A DNA stretch of 64,000 nucleotides from RHKX01 sp963743875 (GTDB taxonomy: Bacteria; Actinomycetota; Thermoleophilia; Solirubrobacterales; 70-9), in assembly GCA_963743875.1 (NCBI GenBank), contig CAVURM010000001.1:372001-436000 (forward strand). The letters run 5' to 3'. The notes below the pieces were generated by a model that was given only the letters and a program-made list of their open reading frames with translations, did no database searches and was not told where the DNA came from. A program made the position numbers and the translations under genes. The stretch's first letter is position 1; the number at the start of each line of letters is the position of its first letter. Positions 16,584 to 24,664 of this stretch are shown here, piece after piece.

Positions 16584-16895
16584 GCCGCCCTTCCCGGCCA
16601 AAGTCGTCGACCGCGGGTCCTGTCGCGGGGTGGATCGCACCGCTCGCTGACGCTCGGGTGTCGACCCACGCCCGCGCCACCCGCGGCAGGTCCTTCACGA
16701 GGACCGACCCCGAGCGGTGGTTGGAGGGTGGGTTCCAAGGTGAACCCTACGAAACGCACCCTGTAGGTACGGAACATAGGGTTCACCACCGAAAGCGCCC
16801 TCGGCAGGCGGGTGAACGGTGACCAACCTCCCAAGTCCTCCCTTACCCAGCCAAACCAACTCTCACCGGCCGGCGGTCCCTCGGCAGGCCACACC
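16584..16895. repeat. Dispersed structured repeat, copy 1
   Basis: A 312-bp intergenic block, closely similar to 63165-63479 in the same orientation and partly to 50312-50468 inverted. It contains a 9-bp inverted repeat (CACCGCTCG / CGAGCGGTG) and the two-stem hairpin at 16739-16787. Short ORFs across it are not convincingly coding. No transposase or terminal repeats seen, so it may be a non-autonomous element or an intergenic RNA/DNA structure family. Confidence 0.85.
16739..16787. other. Two-stem hairpin of repeat copy 1
   Basis: Outer 11-bp stem GGTGAACCCTA / TAGGGTTCACC, 5-nt internal loops, then a 6-bp inner stem CGCACC / GGTACG with loop CTGTA. One inner pair is C-A on this strand but G-U on the opposite strand. 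Confidence 0.8.
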
Positions 16896-17116
16896 AATCT
16901 CAGGCGTCCCCTCGGCAGGCCACACCAACCTCCAGCCCCGGCAGGGCCGGAGCGGTGGAGGTCCAGCGGGGACTCGAGCACGAGCGAAGCGAGTTGCCCC
17001 CGCTGGGCCTCCGCCGCTCGGGCCCGATCGTGGAACCAAGCTGGGCCTCCGCCGCTCGGGCCCTTTCGTGGGATCCGCCCAGCCCTGACGCGGAACCTCA
17101 CCCGGGTTCGATGAAG
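16896..17116. repeat. Local repeat cluster between the dispersed repeat and tRNA-Arg
   Basis: Contains a second CCTCGGCAGGCCACACCAA copy (first inside copy 1), two copies of CTGGGCCTCCGCCGCTCGG about 46 bp apart, and inverted GGAGCGGTGG-type partners. No gene seen here; ORFs are low-complexity shadows. Confidence 0.6.
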
Positions 17117-17190
<74 letters not shown>

Positions 17191-17217
17191 TCGGGCGCGA
17201 AGTCTATTGCGGGCCGC

Positions 17218-17760
17218 TCAGCCCTGATGCTTGCCGTCGACGACGGATATGGCCGTGATGTGTTTGCCGTCCAGGGTCTGGATCGTCATGTAGGACTTGC
17301 CCTTGCCCTCGATGATGTAGCCGGTGTTGCTGGCCGTCTTGATCGCGTCCGGGTAGGCCTTGCGGATTCGCTTGCCGTTGTCGCCGAGGCCGATCCCCTG
17401 CTTCGTCTCGAACTTGAGCAGGCGGCCCTTGAAGACGAACCGGCCCTTCTTGTTCAGACCCGCCTCGATCGCGAAGGCGCTGACCTGGCCGTGCACCGCG
17501 GCATCGATGGTTGCCTGGCCGGCTGGCGCGTTCTTGCCCTGATAGACGCATGACTTGAAGCCGTTGGAGAAGGCGCATTCACCGGCTTTACCCCAGATCC
17601 CGTCCGCCTTCCTGATGTTCTGCTTCAGCTCGACCCCGCCGAGAGCGGCCGGGACCTCGATCAGAAAGTCATCGGGCCTGGGCAGCGAGGCGAGGCCCGT
17701 CGCCGGGGCGAGCAGCGAGACGACGAGGACGGCCAGGACCGAGAGGCGGCGCTTCTTCAT
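17218..17760 (-). CDS. Secreted protein of unknown function
   Basis: 180 residues with a Sec signal (MKKRRLSVLAVLVVSLLAPATGLA). Mature part is basic with many Gly/Lys, two cysteines (GECAFSNGFKSCVY) that may pair, and a C-terminal repeat of short beta-like segments. No family recognised. ATG 17760 is preceded by a -10-like TACCGT (reverse strand 17769-17774) 8 nt upstream. Divergent from RNase Z. Confidence 0.7.
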   Translation of the reverse strand: MKKRRLSVLAVLVVSLLAPATGLASLPRPDDFLIEVPAALGGVELKQNIRKADGIWGKAGECAFSNGFKSCVYQGKNAPAGQATIDAAVHGQVSAFAIEAGLNKKGRFVFKGRLLKFETKQGIGLGDNGKRIRKAYPDAIKTASNTGYIIEGKGKSYMTIQTLDGKHITAISVVDGKHQG

Positions 17761-17825
17761 GACCCGGAACGGTAATCGAAGGCCCTCGCCTGGGCGCCGG
17801 TCCGGACGCCGACCCCGGCGGCCCA

Positions 17826-17831
17826 TACGCT
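17826..17831 (+). promoter_or_regulatory. -10 element (TACGCT) before RNase Z
   Basis: TACGCT followed by 7 nt and ATG 17839: leaderless architecture. Confidence 0.45.
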
Positions 17832-17838
17832 GCCGCTG

Positions 17839-18825
17839 ATGGATCTGGACGTCATCTTTCTCGGAACCGGGGGCTCCGTTCCGTCGGCGCGGCGAAATAC
17901 GGCCGCCGTGCTCGTCCGCAGGGGCGGGGATCGCCTCCTGTTCGACTGCGGGGAGGGGACCCAACGGCAGATGCAGCGCTCGATCGGACTGATCGGGGTC
18001 GATGCGATCTTCGTCACGCATTTGCACGCAGACCATTACCTGGGCCTGCCCGGATTGATCAAGAGCTACGAGATGCACGACCGGGTCGAGCCGCTGACGA
18101 TCTACGGGCCACCGGGGCTCAGCGCCCTGTTCAGATCAATCGAGCGGATCATCGGAAGGCCGCGCTACGACTTGAGGTTGGTTGAACTGAATCGTGGTGA
18201 GGAGGTTGATTTCGGCGACTACGCCGTCGAGCCCTTCGACGTCTCACACCGGATCGTCGCGAACGGCTACGCGCTCTTCGAGCACCCACGCCCCGGCCGC
18301 TTCGATCCCGAGGCGGCGAGGTCGCTGGGCGTCGACCCAGGACCGGCGTTCGGGGCTTTACAGCGGGGCGAGGAGGTCCTCGGTCGAAAGGGTCCCGTTC
18401 GGCCTGATCAGGTGATGGGGGTCGACCGGCCGGGCCGGAGAATCGTGATCACCGGGGATACGGAACCGTGCGAGGAGACCGAGGTTGCCGCCCATGGGGC
18501 AGAGCTGCTGATCCACGATTCGAACTTCGCGGCAGCGGAGGCCGAGCGGGCTGCCGAAACCGGCCACTCGACCGCCCTCGGCGCCGCCGAGCTGGCCGCC
18601 GCCGCCGGCGTGCAGATGCTGGCGCTGGTGCACATCTCCTCGCGCCACTTCGTGCCTGACATCCTCGGCGAGGCGCAGGAGGTCTTCCCCGACACCGTCG
18701 CGCCGCGAGACTTCGATCTGGTCGAGATCCCGCTGCCTGAGCGAGGCGGGCCGGAACTCATCCCCAACGGCTCCCGCGAGGTCCACGAGCCGGGAACCGA
18801 CACGGTCGACGGCCAAGCGCGATAG
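17839..18825 (+). CDS. rnz: Ribonuclease Z
   Basis: 328 residues, metallo-beta-lactamase fold tRNA 3' endonuclease. Starts with FLGTGGSVPSARRN; zinc motif THLHADHYLG (HxHxDH); further ligands in VSHRI, ITGDTEP and LVHISSRH; a flexible arm segment lies mid-protein. Fits maturation of tRNAs that, like the neighbouring tRNA-Arg, lack an encoded CCA. Confidence 0.93.
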   Translation: MDLDVIFLGTGGSVPSARRNTAAVLVRRGGDRLLFDCGEGTQRQMQRSIGLIGVDAIFVTHLHADHYLGLPGLIKSYEMHDRVEPLTIYGPPGLSALFRSIERIIGRPRYDLRLVELNRGEEVDFGDYAVEPFDVSHRIVANGYALFEHPRPGRFDPEAARSLGVDPGPAFGALQRGEEVLGRKGPVRPDQVMGVDRPGRRIVITGDTEPCEETEVAAHGAELLIHDSNFAAAEAERAAETGHSTALGAAELAAAAGVQMLALVHISSRHFVPDILGEAQEVFPDTVAPRDFDLVEIPLPERGGPELIPNGSREVHEPGTDTVDGQAR

Positions 18826-18835
18826 AAATAACGTC

Positions 18836-19318
18836 ATGGGGAGCGGGCGAAAACGTTGGGTCACGCTGGGCGCAGCCCTCACGACCCTCGGAGTGACGGC
18901 GGCAACCTCCCTCGCCGCCGGCCCCAACGGAGTCGTCTACAGCGGCCTGACCAGCCAGGAGCGGGACATCAAGGTGGTGACCGATAAGCAAGGGGTGGCC
19001 AAGCGCGGCGCGTTCTCGGCCAAGACGACCTGCGGGGGACAGTTCAAGCCGTTCGCCGCCGACATCTCCTTCGACAAACCGCTCGACCGTTCAAATCATG
19101 GCGGCTTCCGCGAGCACGGCAACGCGCTGGAGACCGACGGCACCTACAGCGGCCGCTACAAGTTCGAGATCAAGGGCGACCGCAAGGGCAAGCACAAGTT
19201 CAAGGGGAAGTTCGATCTCGAGATCGTGTTCCGCAAGAACGATCGCAAGTACACCACCTGCGTTGCCGAAGACGTCGCATACACGGTGAAAAGTTCCAGC
19301 CAGAAGTCCGACGGTTAG
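18836..19318 (+). CDS. Secreted protein of unknown function
   Basis: 160 residues. Signal peptide from a basic start (GSGRKRW) through TLGAALTTLGVTAATSLAAG. Mature region rich in Lys, Gly and aromatic residues with cysteines in KTTCGGQF and YTTCVAED, probably one disulfide in a small beta protein. No family recognised. Starts 10 nt after rnz, so likely co-transcribed. Confidence 0.65.
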   Translation: MGSGRKRWVTLGAALTTLGVTAATSLAAGPNGVVYSGLTSQERDIKVVTDKQGVAKRGAFSAKTTCGGQFKPFAADISFDKPLDRSNHGGFREHGNALETDGTYSGRYKFEIKGDRKGKHKFKGKFDLEIVFRKNDRKYTTCVAEDVAYTVKSSSQKSDG

Positions 19319-19367
19319 CCGCATTCCGGGGAACCGCCGCACGGCACTGATAAGTTCTTCCAGTCGT

Positions 19368-19398
19368 TTCCTTTAACCAGGTCCAGCGAGGCCAGGAA
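19368..19398 (+). promoter_or_regulatory. PyrR-binding RNA hairpin upstream of pyrR
   Basis: GGUCCAGCGAGGCC (19380-19393) matches the PyrR recognition loop ARUCCNGNGAGGYU at nearly all positions, with the terminal A-U replaced by a G-C pair. Lower stem UUCCU (19368-19372) pairs with AGGAA (19394-19398), with a bulge between. The 3' arm overlaps the SD GGAAGGGG of pyrR, so PyrR-UMP binding should block translation. Confidence 0.8.
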
Positions 19399-19407
19399 GG
19401 GGCGCCC

Positions 19408-20022
19408 ATGAGCGAGAGAGTCGTCCTCGACGAAGACGATCTGCGCCGGACGCTGGTGCGCATAGCGCACGAGATCATCGAAAAGAATGCCGGAGCCGAA
19501 TCCCGCGGCGACGGCCCTGACGATCCTTCCTCCGCGATCGCGATCGTCGGCATCCACACCCGGGGTGCGCTGCTCGCCCGCCGCCTTCACCAGCACCTGG
19601 ACGAGCTCTCGGATGCCGAGATCCCACTCGGCGACATCGACATCTCGTTCTACCGCGACGACCTGCCCGGGCGCGAGCCCGCCGACGCCCCCGTCGTTCA
19701 CGCCTCGCATCTCGACTTCGACCTCGAGGGCCGGACGATCGTCCTCGTCGACGACGTCCTCTTCACGGGCCGGACCGCCCGCGCCGCGATCGACGCGCTC
19801 TTCGACTACGGCCGGCCTCAGCGCGTGCAGCTCGCCGTTCTCGCCGATCGCGGCCACCGCGAGCTGCCCATCCGCCCCGACTACACCGGCAAGAACCTGC
19901 CGACCGCACGCGACGAGCGGGTCTACGTCCGCCTCGAGGAGATCGACGGGGTTGACGAGGTTGCGATCGGTGAGGCGACCCTGACCAGGGCCGCAAACGC
20001 AAACGGGGAGGCATCGCAATGA
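19408..20022 (+). CDS. pyrR: Bifunctional pyr operon regulator / uracil phosphoribosyltransferase PyrR
   Basis: 204 residues. Binds UMP/UTP and pyr leader RNA; also has UPRT activity. PRPP loop IVLVDDVLFTGRTARAA is the type I PRTase signature; basic N- and C-terminal segments (RRLHQHL, DRGHRELPIRPDY) fit RNA binding. Heads the pyr operon; its own leader carries the PyrR hairpin, giving feedback control. Stop overlaps the pyrB start by ATGA. Confidence 0.95.
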   Translation: MSERVVLDEDDLRRTLVRIAHEIIEKNAGAESRGDGPDDPSSAIAIVGIHTRGALLARRLHQHLDELSDAEIPLGDIDISFYRDDLPGREPADAPVVHASHLDFDLEGRTIVLVDDVLFTGRTARAAIDALFDYGRPQRVQLAVLADRGHRELPIRPDYTGKNLPTARDERVYVRLEEIDGVDEVAIGEATLTRAANANGEASQ

Positions 20023-20990
20023 GGCACCTGCTCTCGATCGAGGATCTCGATCGAGCCGATATCGAGCGAATCTGCGACCGCGCGACCAGCTTCGCCGAGG
20101 TCGGTCGCCGGGACATCAAGAAGGTGCCGACCCTGCGCGGCCGCACGATCGTCAGCCTCTTCTACGAGTCGAGCACGCGGACCAGCTCGTCATTCGAGCT
20201 CGCGGCCAAACGACTCTCGGCCGACGTCGTCTCGGTCAAGTCGGTCGGCTCCTCGGTGGACAAGGGTGAGTCCCTTCGAGACACGATCGCGACGCTGTCG
20301 GCTTACGAGCCGGAGGCGATCGTGATCCGCTCGCCGGAGGCCGGTGCTGCTGCGCTGGTGGCCGGCTGGACCGATGCCGCCGTGATCAATGCCGGCGACG
20401 GCAAGCACGAGCATCCGAGCCAGGCTCTGCTCGATGTCTACACGCTGATCGACCGGGTCGGCCCACTCGATGGTAAGCGGATCTGGATCGTCGGCGACGT
20501 CGCTCACAGTCGCGTGGCCCGGTCCTGCATCAGGGCGTTCATCGCGATGGGTGCGACGGTGACGGTCGCCGGGCCGCCGACGCTGATACCCCGCGGAATC
20601 GAGGACCTCGGATGCGAGGTCTCATACACCCTGGACGACCTGGCAGAGGCGGACGTGATCTACGCCCTCAGGATGCAGAACGAGCGGATGAGGCAGAGCT
20701 TCATACCGTCGCTGCGCGAGTACGCGATCCAATACCAGATCAATTCCCGCCGGCTTGGCTCCCGGCAGCTCGTCATGCATCCGGGACCGGTCAACCGGGG
20801 GGTCGAGCTCTCTCCGGAGGTGATCGACGGCCCCGCATCGCTGATCACCGCGCAGGTGGCGGGCGGGCTGCTCGTCCGGATGGCGATCCTCTACGAGATC
20901 CTGGCCGGGGGCGAGCGCCCGCGGCCGCTCAGCCGGATCGGCGGGGGTCGCACGGAGTCGAGCGGCACGCCGATCGGAGAGCCCGCATGA
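20019..20990 (+). CDS. pyrB: Aspartate carbamoyltransferase catalytic chain PyrB
   Basis: 323 residues. Forms N-carbamoyl-L-aspartate from carbamoyl phosphate and aspartate. Carbamoyl phosphate loop YESSTRTSSSFE, second-subunit SVDKGES loop, HPSQALLDVYT and MHPGPVNRGVEL are all present. No PyrI regulatory chain follows, as usual in Gram-positives. Overlaps pyrR and pyrC by ATGA. Confidence 0.96.
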   Translation: MRHLLSIEDLDRADIERICDRATSFAEVGRRDIKKVPTLRGRTIVSLFYESSTRTSSSFELAAKRLSADVVSVKSVGSSVDKGESLRDTIATLSAYEPEAIVIRSPEAGAAALVAGWTDAAVINAGDGKHEHPSQALLDVYTLIDRVGPLDGKRIWIVGDVAHSRVARSCIRAFIAMGATVTVAGPPTLIPRGIEDLGCEVSYTLDDLAEADVIYALRMQNERMRQSFIPSLREYAIQYQINSRRLGSRQLVMHPGPVNRGVELSPEVIDGPASLITAQVAGGLLVRMAILYEILAGGERPRPLSRIGGGRTESSGTPIGEPA

Positions 20991-22372
20991 ACGAGGCGAC
21001 CCGCGCCGTGGGCGCGAGCACGATCGCGAGCCTCGATTGGCGCCGCGGCCACGGCGACGACCTGTTGATCCGGGGAGCCCACGCGCTGGACCCCCGCTCG
21101 GATCTTGATCGCCGATGCGACATCGTCGTGCGGGACGGCCGGATTGCGGAGATCACGGATGCCGGCTCCGCCGCCCTCGCGACGGGTGATCGGGATTGTG
21201 AGGAGATCGATGCCGAGGGCCTGCACGCCTTCCCGGCCTTCTTCGACCCCCACGTCCACCTTCGCACCCCGGGCCAGGAATACCGGGAGGACATCGAGAC
21301 CGGTACCCGGGCCGCCGCGGCCGGCGGCTATTGCGGAATCGTTGCGATGGCGAACACCGATCCCGTCGTCGACGACCCGGCGATCATCTCGGCCCTGCGC
21401 GAGCGGGCGGCGGCGGAGGCAACCGTGCCGACGGGCTTCGTCGCGACGGTAACCCGAGGCATGCAGGGGAAGGATCTGACCGAAATGGCGGCCCTGCGCG
21501 AGGCCGGTGCGGTCGGTTTCTCCGACGACGGTGTGCCGATCGTCGACGCCGGGGTGATGCGACGGGCCCTTCAGTACCAACACCTTGTCGGCGGCACAAT
21601 CCTGCTCCACGAGGAGGACCCCGCGCTGACGGCAGACGGCGTGATGGGGGAGGGGGCGGTATCGGCTGCCCTCGGACTCGCCGGCGTCCCGGATGTTTCG
21701 GAGTCGACGATGATCGCCCGCGACGGCGCCCTCTGTCTGTACGAGAACGCTCGCGCCCACGTCCAACATCTGTCGGCCCGTTCGTCGGTGGAGGCCGTGG
21801 CGATCGCCAAGGGGTCGGGCGCCCGACTGACCGCGGAGCTGACCCCGCACCATCTCGTGCTCACCGACGAAGCGGTGCGAAGCCTCGATGCCAGGTTCAA
21901 GATGAACCCGCCGCTTCGAACCGAGGACGATCGCCAGGCGCTGATCGAGGCCCTGAAATCGGGAGTGGTCGACTGCATCGGCACTGACCACGCTCCCCAT
22001 TCCACCGATGAGAAGGAGGTCCCCTTCGAGGTCGCCAACATGGGAGTCATCGGCCTCGAGACCGCATTCTCGGTCCTCTACACGGAGCTCGTCCAGCCGG
22101 GTGTCGTCGACCTATCGCTGATCGTCGAGCGCATGGGCGCCGGCGCCGAGCTCTTCGACCTCGAGCCGGCGATGCTCGCTCCCGACGCCGAGGCGAATAT
22201 CGCCCTCGTCGACCTGGACGCAGAATGGGAGGCCGGCTCCGACGGCTGGGAGAGCCGCTCGGAGAACTCATGTTTCTCCGGGAGGCGCCTCCGGTCACGC
22301 CCCGTGATCACGATCATCGCGGGCTCGGTCGCCTACCGCCGCCGGGAGTTCACGATGAAGGTGGCTGGATGA
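20987..22372 (+). CDS. pyrC: Dihydroorotase PyrC
   Basis: 461 residues, class I type. Amidohydrolase barrel with metal pair HVHL in FFDPHVHLRTPG, then ELTPHHLVLT, the MNPPLR segment and the CIGTDHAPHST loop with the catalytic Asp. Cyclises carbamoyl aspartate to dihydroorotate. ATG 20987 overlaps pyrB; longer in-frame upstream extension is within pyrB and rejected. Stop overlaps the next gene by ATGA. Confidence 0.94.
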   Translation: MNEATRAVGASTIASLDWRRGHGDDLLIRGAHALDPRSDLDRRCDIVVRDGRIAEITDAGSAALATGDRDCEEIDAEGLHAFPAFFDPHVHLRTPGQEYREDIETGTRAAAAGGYCGIVAMANTDPVVDDPAIISALRERAAAEATVPTGFVATVTRGMQGKDLTEMAALREAGAVGFSDDGVPIVDAGVMRRALQYQHLVGGTILLHEEDPALTADGVMGEGAVSAALGLAGVPDVSESTMIARDGALCLYENARAHVQHLSARSSVEAVAIAKGSGARLTAELTPHHLVLTDEAVRSLDARFKMNPPLRTEDDRQALIEALKSGVVDCIGTDHAPHSTDEKEVPFEVANMGVIGLETAFSVLYTELVQPGVVDLSLIVERMGAGAELFDLEPAMLAPDAEANIALVDLDAEWEAGSDGWESRSENSCFSGRRLRSRPVITIIAGSVAYRRREFTMKVAG

Positions 22373-22923
22373 GCGCTCCCAAGCTCGACCCCGGACGCGC
22401 CGTTCTGATCGTGATCGACGTTCAGGAGGGCTTCCGCAAGGCGATCCCGGGCTTCGCTCAGATCGCCGCGGCCACGGCGACAATGGTCCGAGGCGCCGAC
22501 GCCATCGGGCTGCCGATCATCGTCACCGAGCAGTATCCGAAGGGCCTCGGGGCAACCGTCGAGGAGGTCTCCAGATACCTGCCGGAGGGGGTCGGCCCGC
22601 TGCCGAAGACGACCTTCTCGGCGGCGGCGGCCGACGGCTTCGACCTCGCCGGTCGCGAGCAGACGATCGTCTGCGGGATCGAGGCACATGTCTGCGTCAG
22701 CCAGACGGTCCTCGACCTTCTCGACCGCGGCATCCAGGTGCACGTCGTCACCGATGCCATCGGGTCTCGAAGTGGCGCAAACCGTGAGCTCGGGCTGGCC
22801 AAAGCGGAGCGGGCCGGGGCCTGGCCCACGAGCGTCGAGACGGCACTCTTCGAGCTCCTCGGAGAGGCCGGCACCGAGGATTTCAAGACGGTTCAGCGAT
22901 TGGTCCTGGAGCTCGCGCCTTGA
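22369..22923 (+). CDS. Isochorismatase-family cysteine hydrolase
   Basis: 184 residues. Family motifs: VIVIDVQEGF (catalytic Asp), a basic residue in LPKTTFS, and GIEAHVCVSQT (catalytic Cys). Could be a nicotinamidase-like, ureidoacrylate-like or other amidohydrolase; the lid residues do not let me choose. Locked between pyrC (ATGA overlap) and carA (TTGA overlap), so it is made with the pyrimidine enzymes. A role in amide or ureido by-product removal is conjecture. Confidence 0.8.
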   Translation: MSAPKLDPGRAVLIVIDVQEGFRKAIPGFAQIAAATATMVRGADAIGLPIIVTEQYPKGLGATVEEVSRYLPEGVGPLPKTTFSAAAADGFDLAGREQTIVCGIEAHVCVSQTVLDLLDRGIQVHVVTDAIGSRSGANRELGLAKAERAGAWPTSVETALFELLGEAGTEDFKTVQRLVLELAP

Positions 22924-24056
22924 GCCGGGCAGAGGGCTACGTTCTGCTCGAGGACGGCTCGAGGCTCGACGGCGAGCTCTGTGGGGCCGCGGTCGGCGAC
23001 CCTGAAGACGGCGTCGCCCTCGGCGAGGTCGTCTTCAACACCGGGATGACCGGATATCAGGAGTCGGTCACCGATCCCAGCTACGCCGGCCAGATCATCA
23101 CCTTCACCTACCCCCTGATCGGCAACTACGGCGTCAGCGCCGACGCGATGGAGTCCGATTCCGTGCATGCCAGGGCGGTGATCATGCGCGAGGCCAAGAA
23201 CGGCGAGGACGCCGCCACGGCCGAACGTGGTTGGCTCGATTGGCTCGCCGATTGCGGCGTGCCGGCGATCAGCGGTGTCGACACCCGCGCACTCGTTCGT
23301 CATATCCGCGACCGGGGCGCGATGCGAGGCGGGATCTTCCCCGCTTCGATGCCGACGCCCGACGCCCTGCTCAAGGTCGAGGCCGAGCCCTCGATGACGG
23401 GCGCCGACTTCGCTCGCACCGTGACCCCGAAGCAGCCGGTAACCCTGGAGGGAGACGGCCCTCACATCGTCGGCATCGACACCGGGATCAAGCTCTCGAT
23501 CATCCGCCAGCTACGTGATCGCGGTTGCCGGGTGACGCTGCTTCCCTGCGACGCGTCGGCCCAGGATGTGCTCGCCCACGACCCCGACCTGGTCTTTCTG
23601 GCCAACGGGCCCGGTGATCCCGGTGCGCTCGACTACGTGGTCGCGACCGTACGCGAACTCGTCGGCAAGCGGCCGGTGTTCGGGATCTGCCTCGGCCACC
23701 AGTTGCTCTGCAGGGCGATCGGCCTCGAGACCTTCAAGCTGCCCTTCGGACACAGGGGCTCGAATCATCCGGTCAAGGATCTGGCGACCGGGAGGATCGA
23801 GATCACCGCTCAGAACCACGGCTTCGCCGTCGCGGGGCCCGGCGGCGAGACCCGGATGGAGACCGATGATCCGATCCGCTGGGAGACGGACTTCGGGGCG
23901 GCCGAGCTGTCTCACATCAACCTCTACGACCGCACCGTCGAGGGGCTCCGGCTCCTCGACGTGCCCGGAGGCACGGTCCAGTACCACCCTGAGGCCGGCC
24001 CCGGTCCACACGACGCCCGTTACCTCTTCGACCGCTTCCTGGAGCTGGCGAAGTGA
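22920..24056 (+). CDS. carA: Carbamoyl-phosphate synthase small subunit CarA
   Basis: 378 residues. Glutaminase subunit. N-terminal CarA-specific domain (VFNTGMTGYQE, SVTDPSYAGQI, TFTYPLIGNYG), then a class I GATase with GICLGHQLLCRAIG (Cys), and YHPEAGPGPHD (His/Glu). TTG start overlapping the previous stop; supported by homology (EGYVLLEDGSRLDG). Separated from carB by a GNAT gene, which is unusual. Confidence 0.95.
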   Translation: MSRAEGYVLLEDGSRLDGELCGAAVGDPEDGVALGEVVFNTGMTGYQESVTDPSYAGQIITFTYPLIGNYGVSADAMESDSVHARAVIMREAKNGEDAATAERGWLDWLADCGVPAISGVDTRALVRHIRDRGAMRGGIFPASMPTPDALLKVEAEPSMTGADFARTVTPKQPVTLEGDGPHIVGIDTGIKLSIIRQLRDRGCRVTLLPCDASAQDVLAHDPDLVFLANGPGDPGALDYVVATVRELVGKRPVFGICLGHQLLCRAIGLETFKLPFGHRGSNHPVKDLATGRIEITAQNHGFAVAGPGGETRMETDDPIRWETDFGAAELSHINLYDRTVEGLRLLDVPGGTVQYHPEAGPGPHDARYLFDRFLELAK

Positions 24057-24664
24057 TCTGGCCGCCCGCCGACGAACCGCTGCAGGGGTCGATCGTTCGG
24101 CTGGAGCCGATCCGCGAGGAGCACCGCGCGCCTCTGTTGGCCGCTTCCACGGACCCGGCGACCTGGGAGTGGATCGACCGGCGCGTGCCCGGCGACGGGG
24201 CGGCCTTCTCGCGGTGGTTCGATGATCGACTCGCCGGCCGCGAGGCCCAGGGCGAGTGGCCACTGATCACGGTCCTGCGCGCCGACGAGCGGGTCATTGG
24301 CAGCTCGAGCTACCTGTCGCCGCGACCGGAGCACGACGGCGTCGAGATCGGCTGGACGTGGCTGCATCCGACAGCCTGGCGCAGCGGCGCGAACCGGGAC
24401 GCGAAGCTGAGGATGATGGAGAACGCGTTCGAGACGATGGGAGCGATCCGGGTGGAATTCAAGACCGACGCCCGCAATGAGCGCTCGCGGGCGGCTTTGA
24501 CCGCACTCGGCGCCGACTTCGAGGGGATTCATCGCAAGCACATGATGATGCCGGTCGTCGGGGTCCGCGACTCGGCCTACTTCTCCGTCTGCGACGACGA
24601 TTGGCCGATCATGAAGGCCCGTCTCCTCGGTCAGGTCGAGCCCCGCGGCGGAGAACCCGCCTGA
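24053..24664 (+). CDS. GNAT acetyltransferase, RimJ/RimL type
   Basis: 203 residues from GTG 24053. Begins LQGSIVRLEPIREEH, the usual RimJ/RimL-like start; WIGWTWLHPTAWRSGANRD-type core holds the acetyl-CoA region, and NERSRAALTALGADFEGIHRKHM is the conserved C-terminal segment. Substrate unknown. Overlaps carA by GTGA and carB by one base (TGATG), so it is fully inside the operon. Confidence 0.82.
   Translation: MIWPPADEPLQGSIVRLEPIREEHRAPLLAASTDPATWEWIDRRVPGDGAAFSRWFDDRLAGREAQGEWPLITVLRADERVIGSSSYLSPRPEHDGVEIGWTWLHPTAWRSGANRDAKLRMMENAFETMGAIRVEFKTDARNERSRAALTALGADFEGIHRKHMMMPVVGVRDSAYFSVCDDDWPIMKARLLGQVEPRGGEPA

Noticed and set aside
16739..16787. Integron attC site
   Set aside because: Overall inverted layout is reminiscent, but the outer ends do not fit the RYYYAAC / GTTRRRY core and no integrase or cassette is present.
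16556..17101. Minus-strand ORF through dispersed repeat copy 1, partly echoed in copy 2
   Set aside because: Similarity follows from DNA repeat identity; frame and length are not conserved between copies, and stems change for structure instead of codons.
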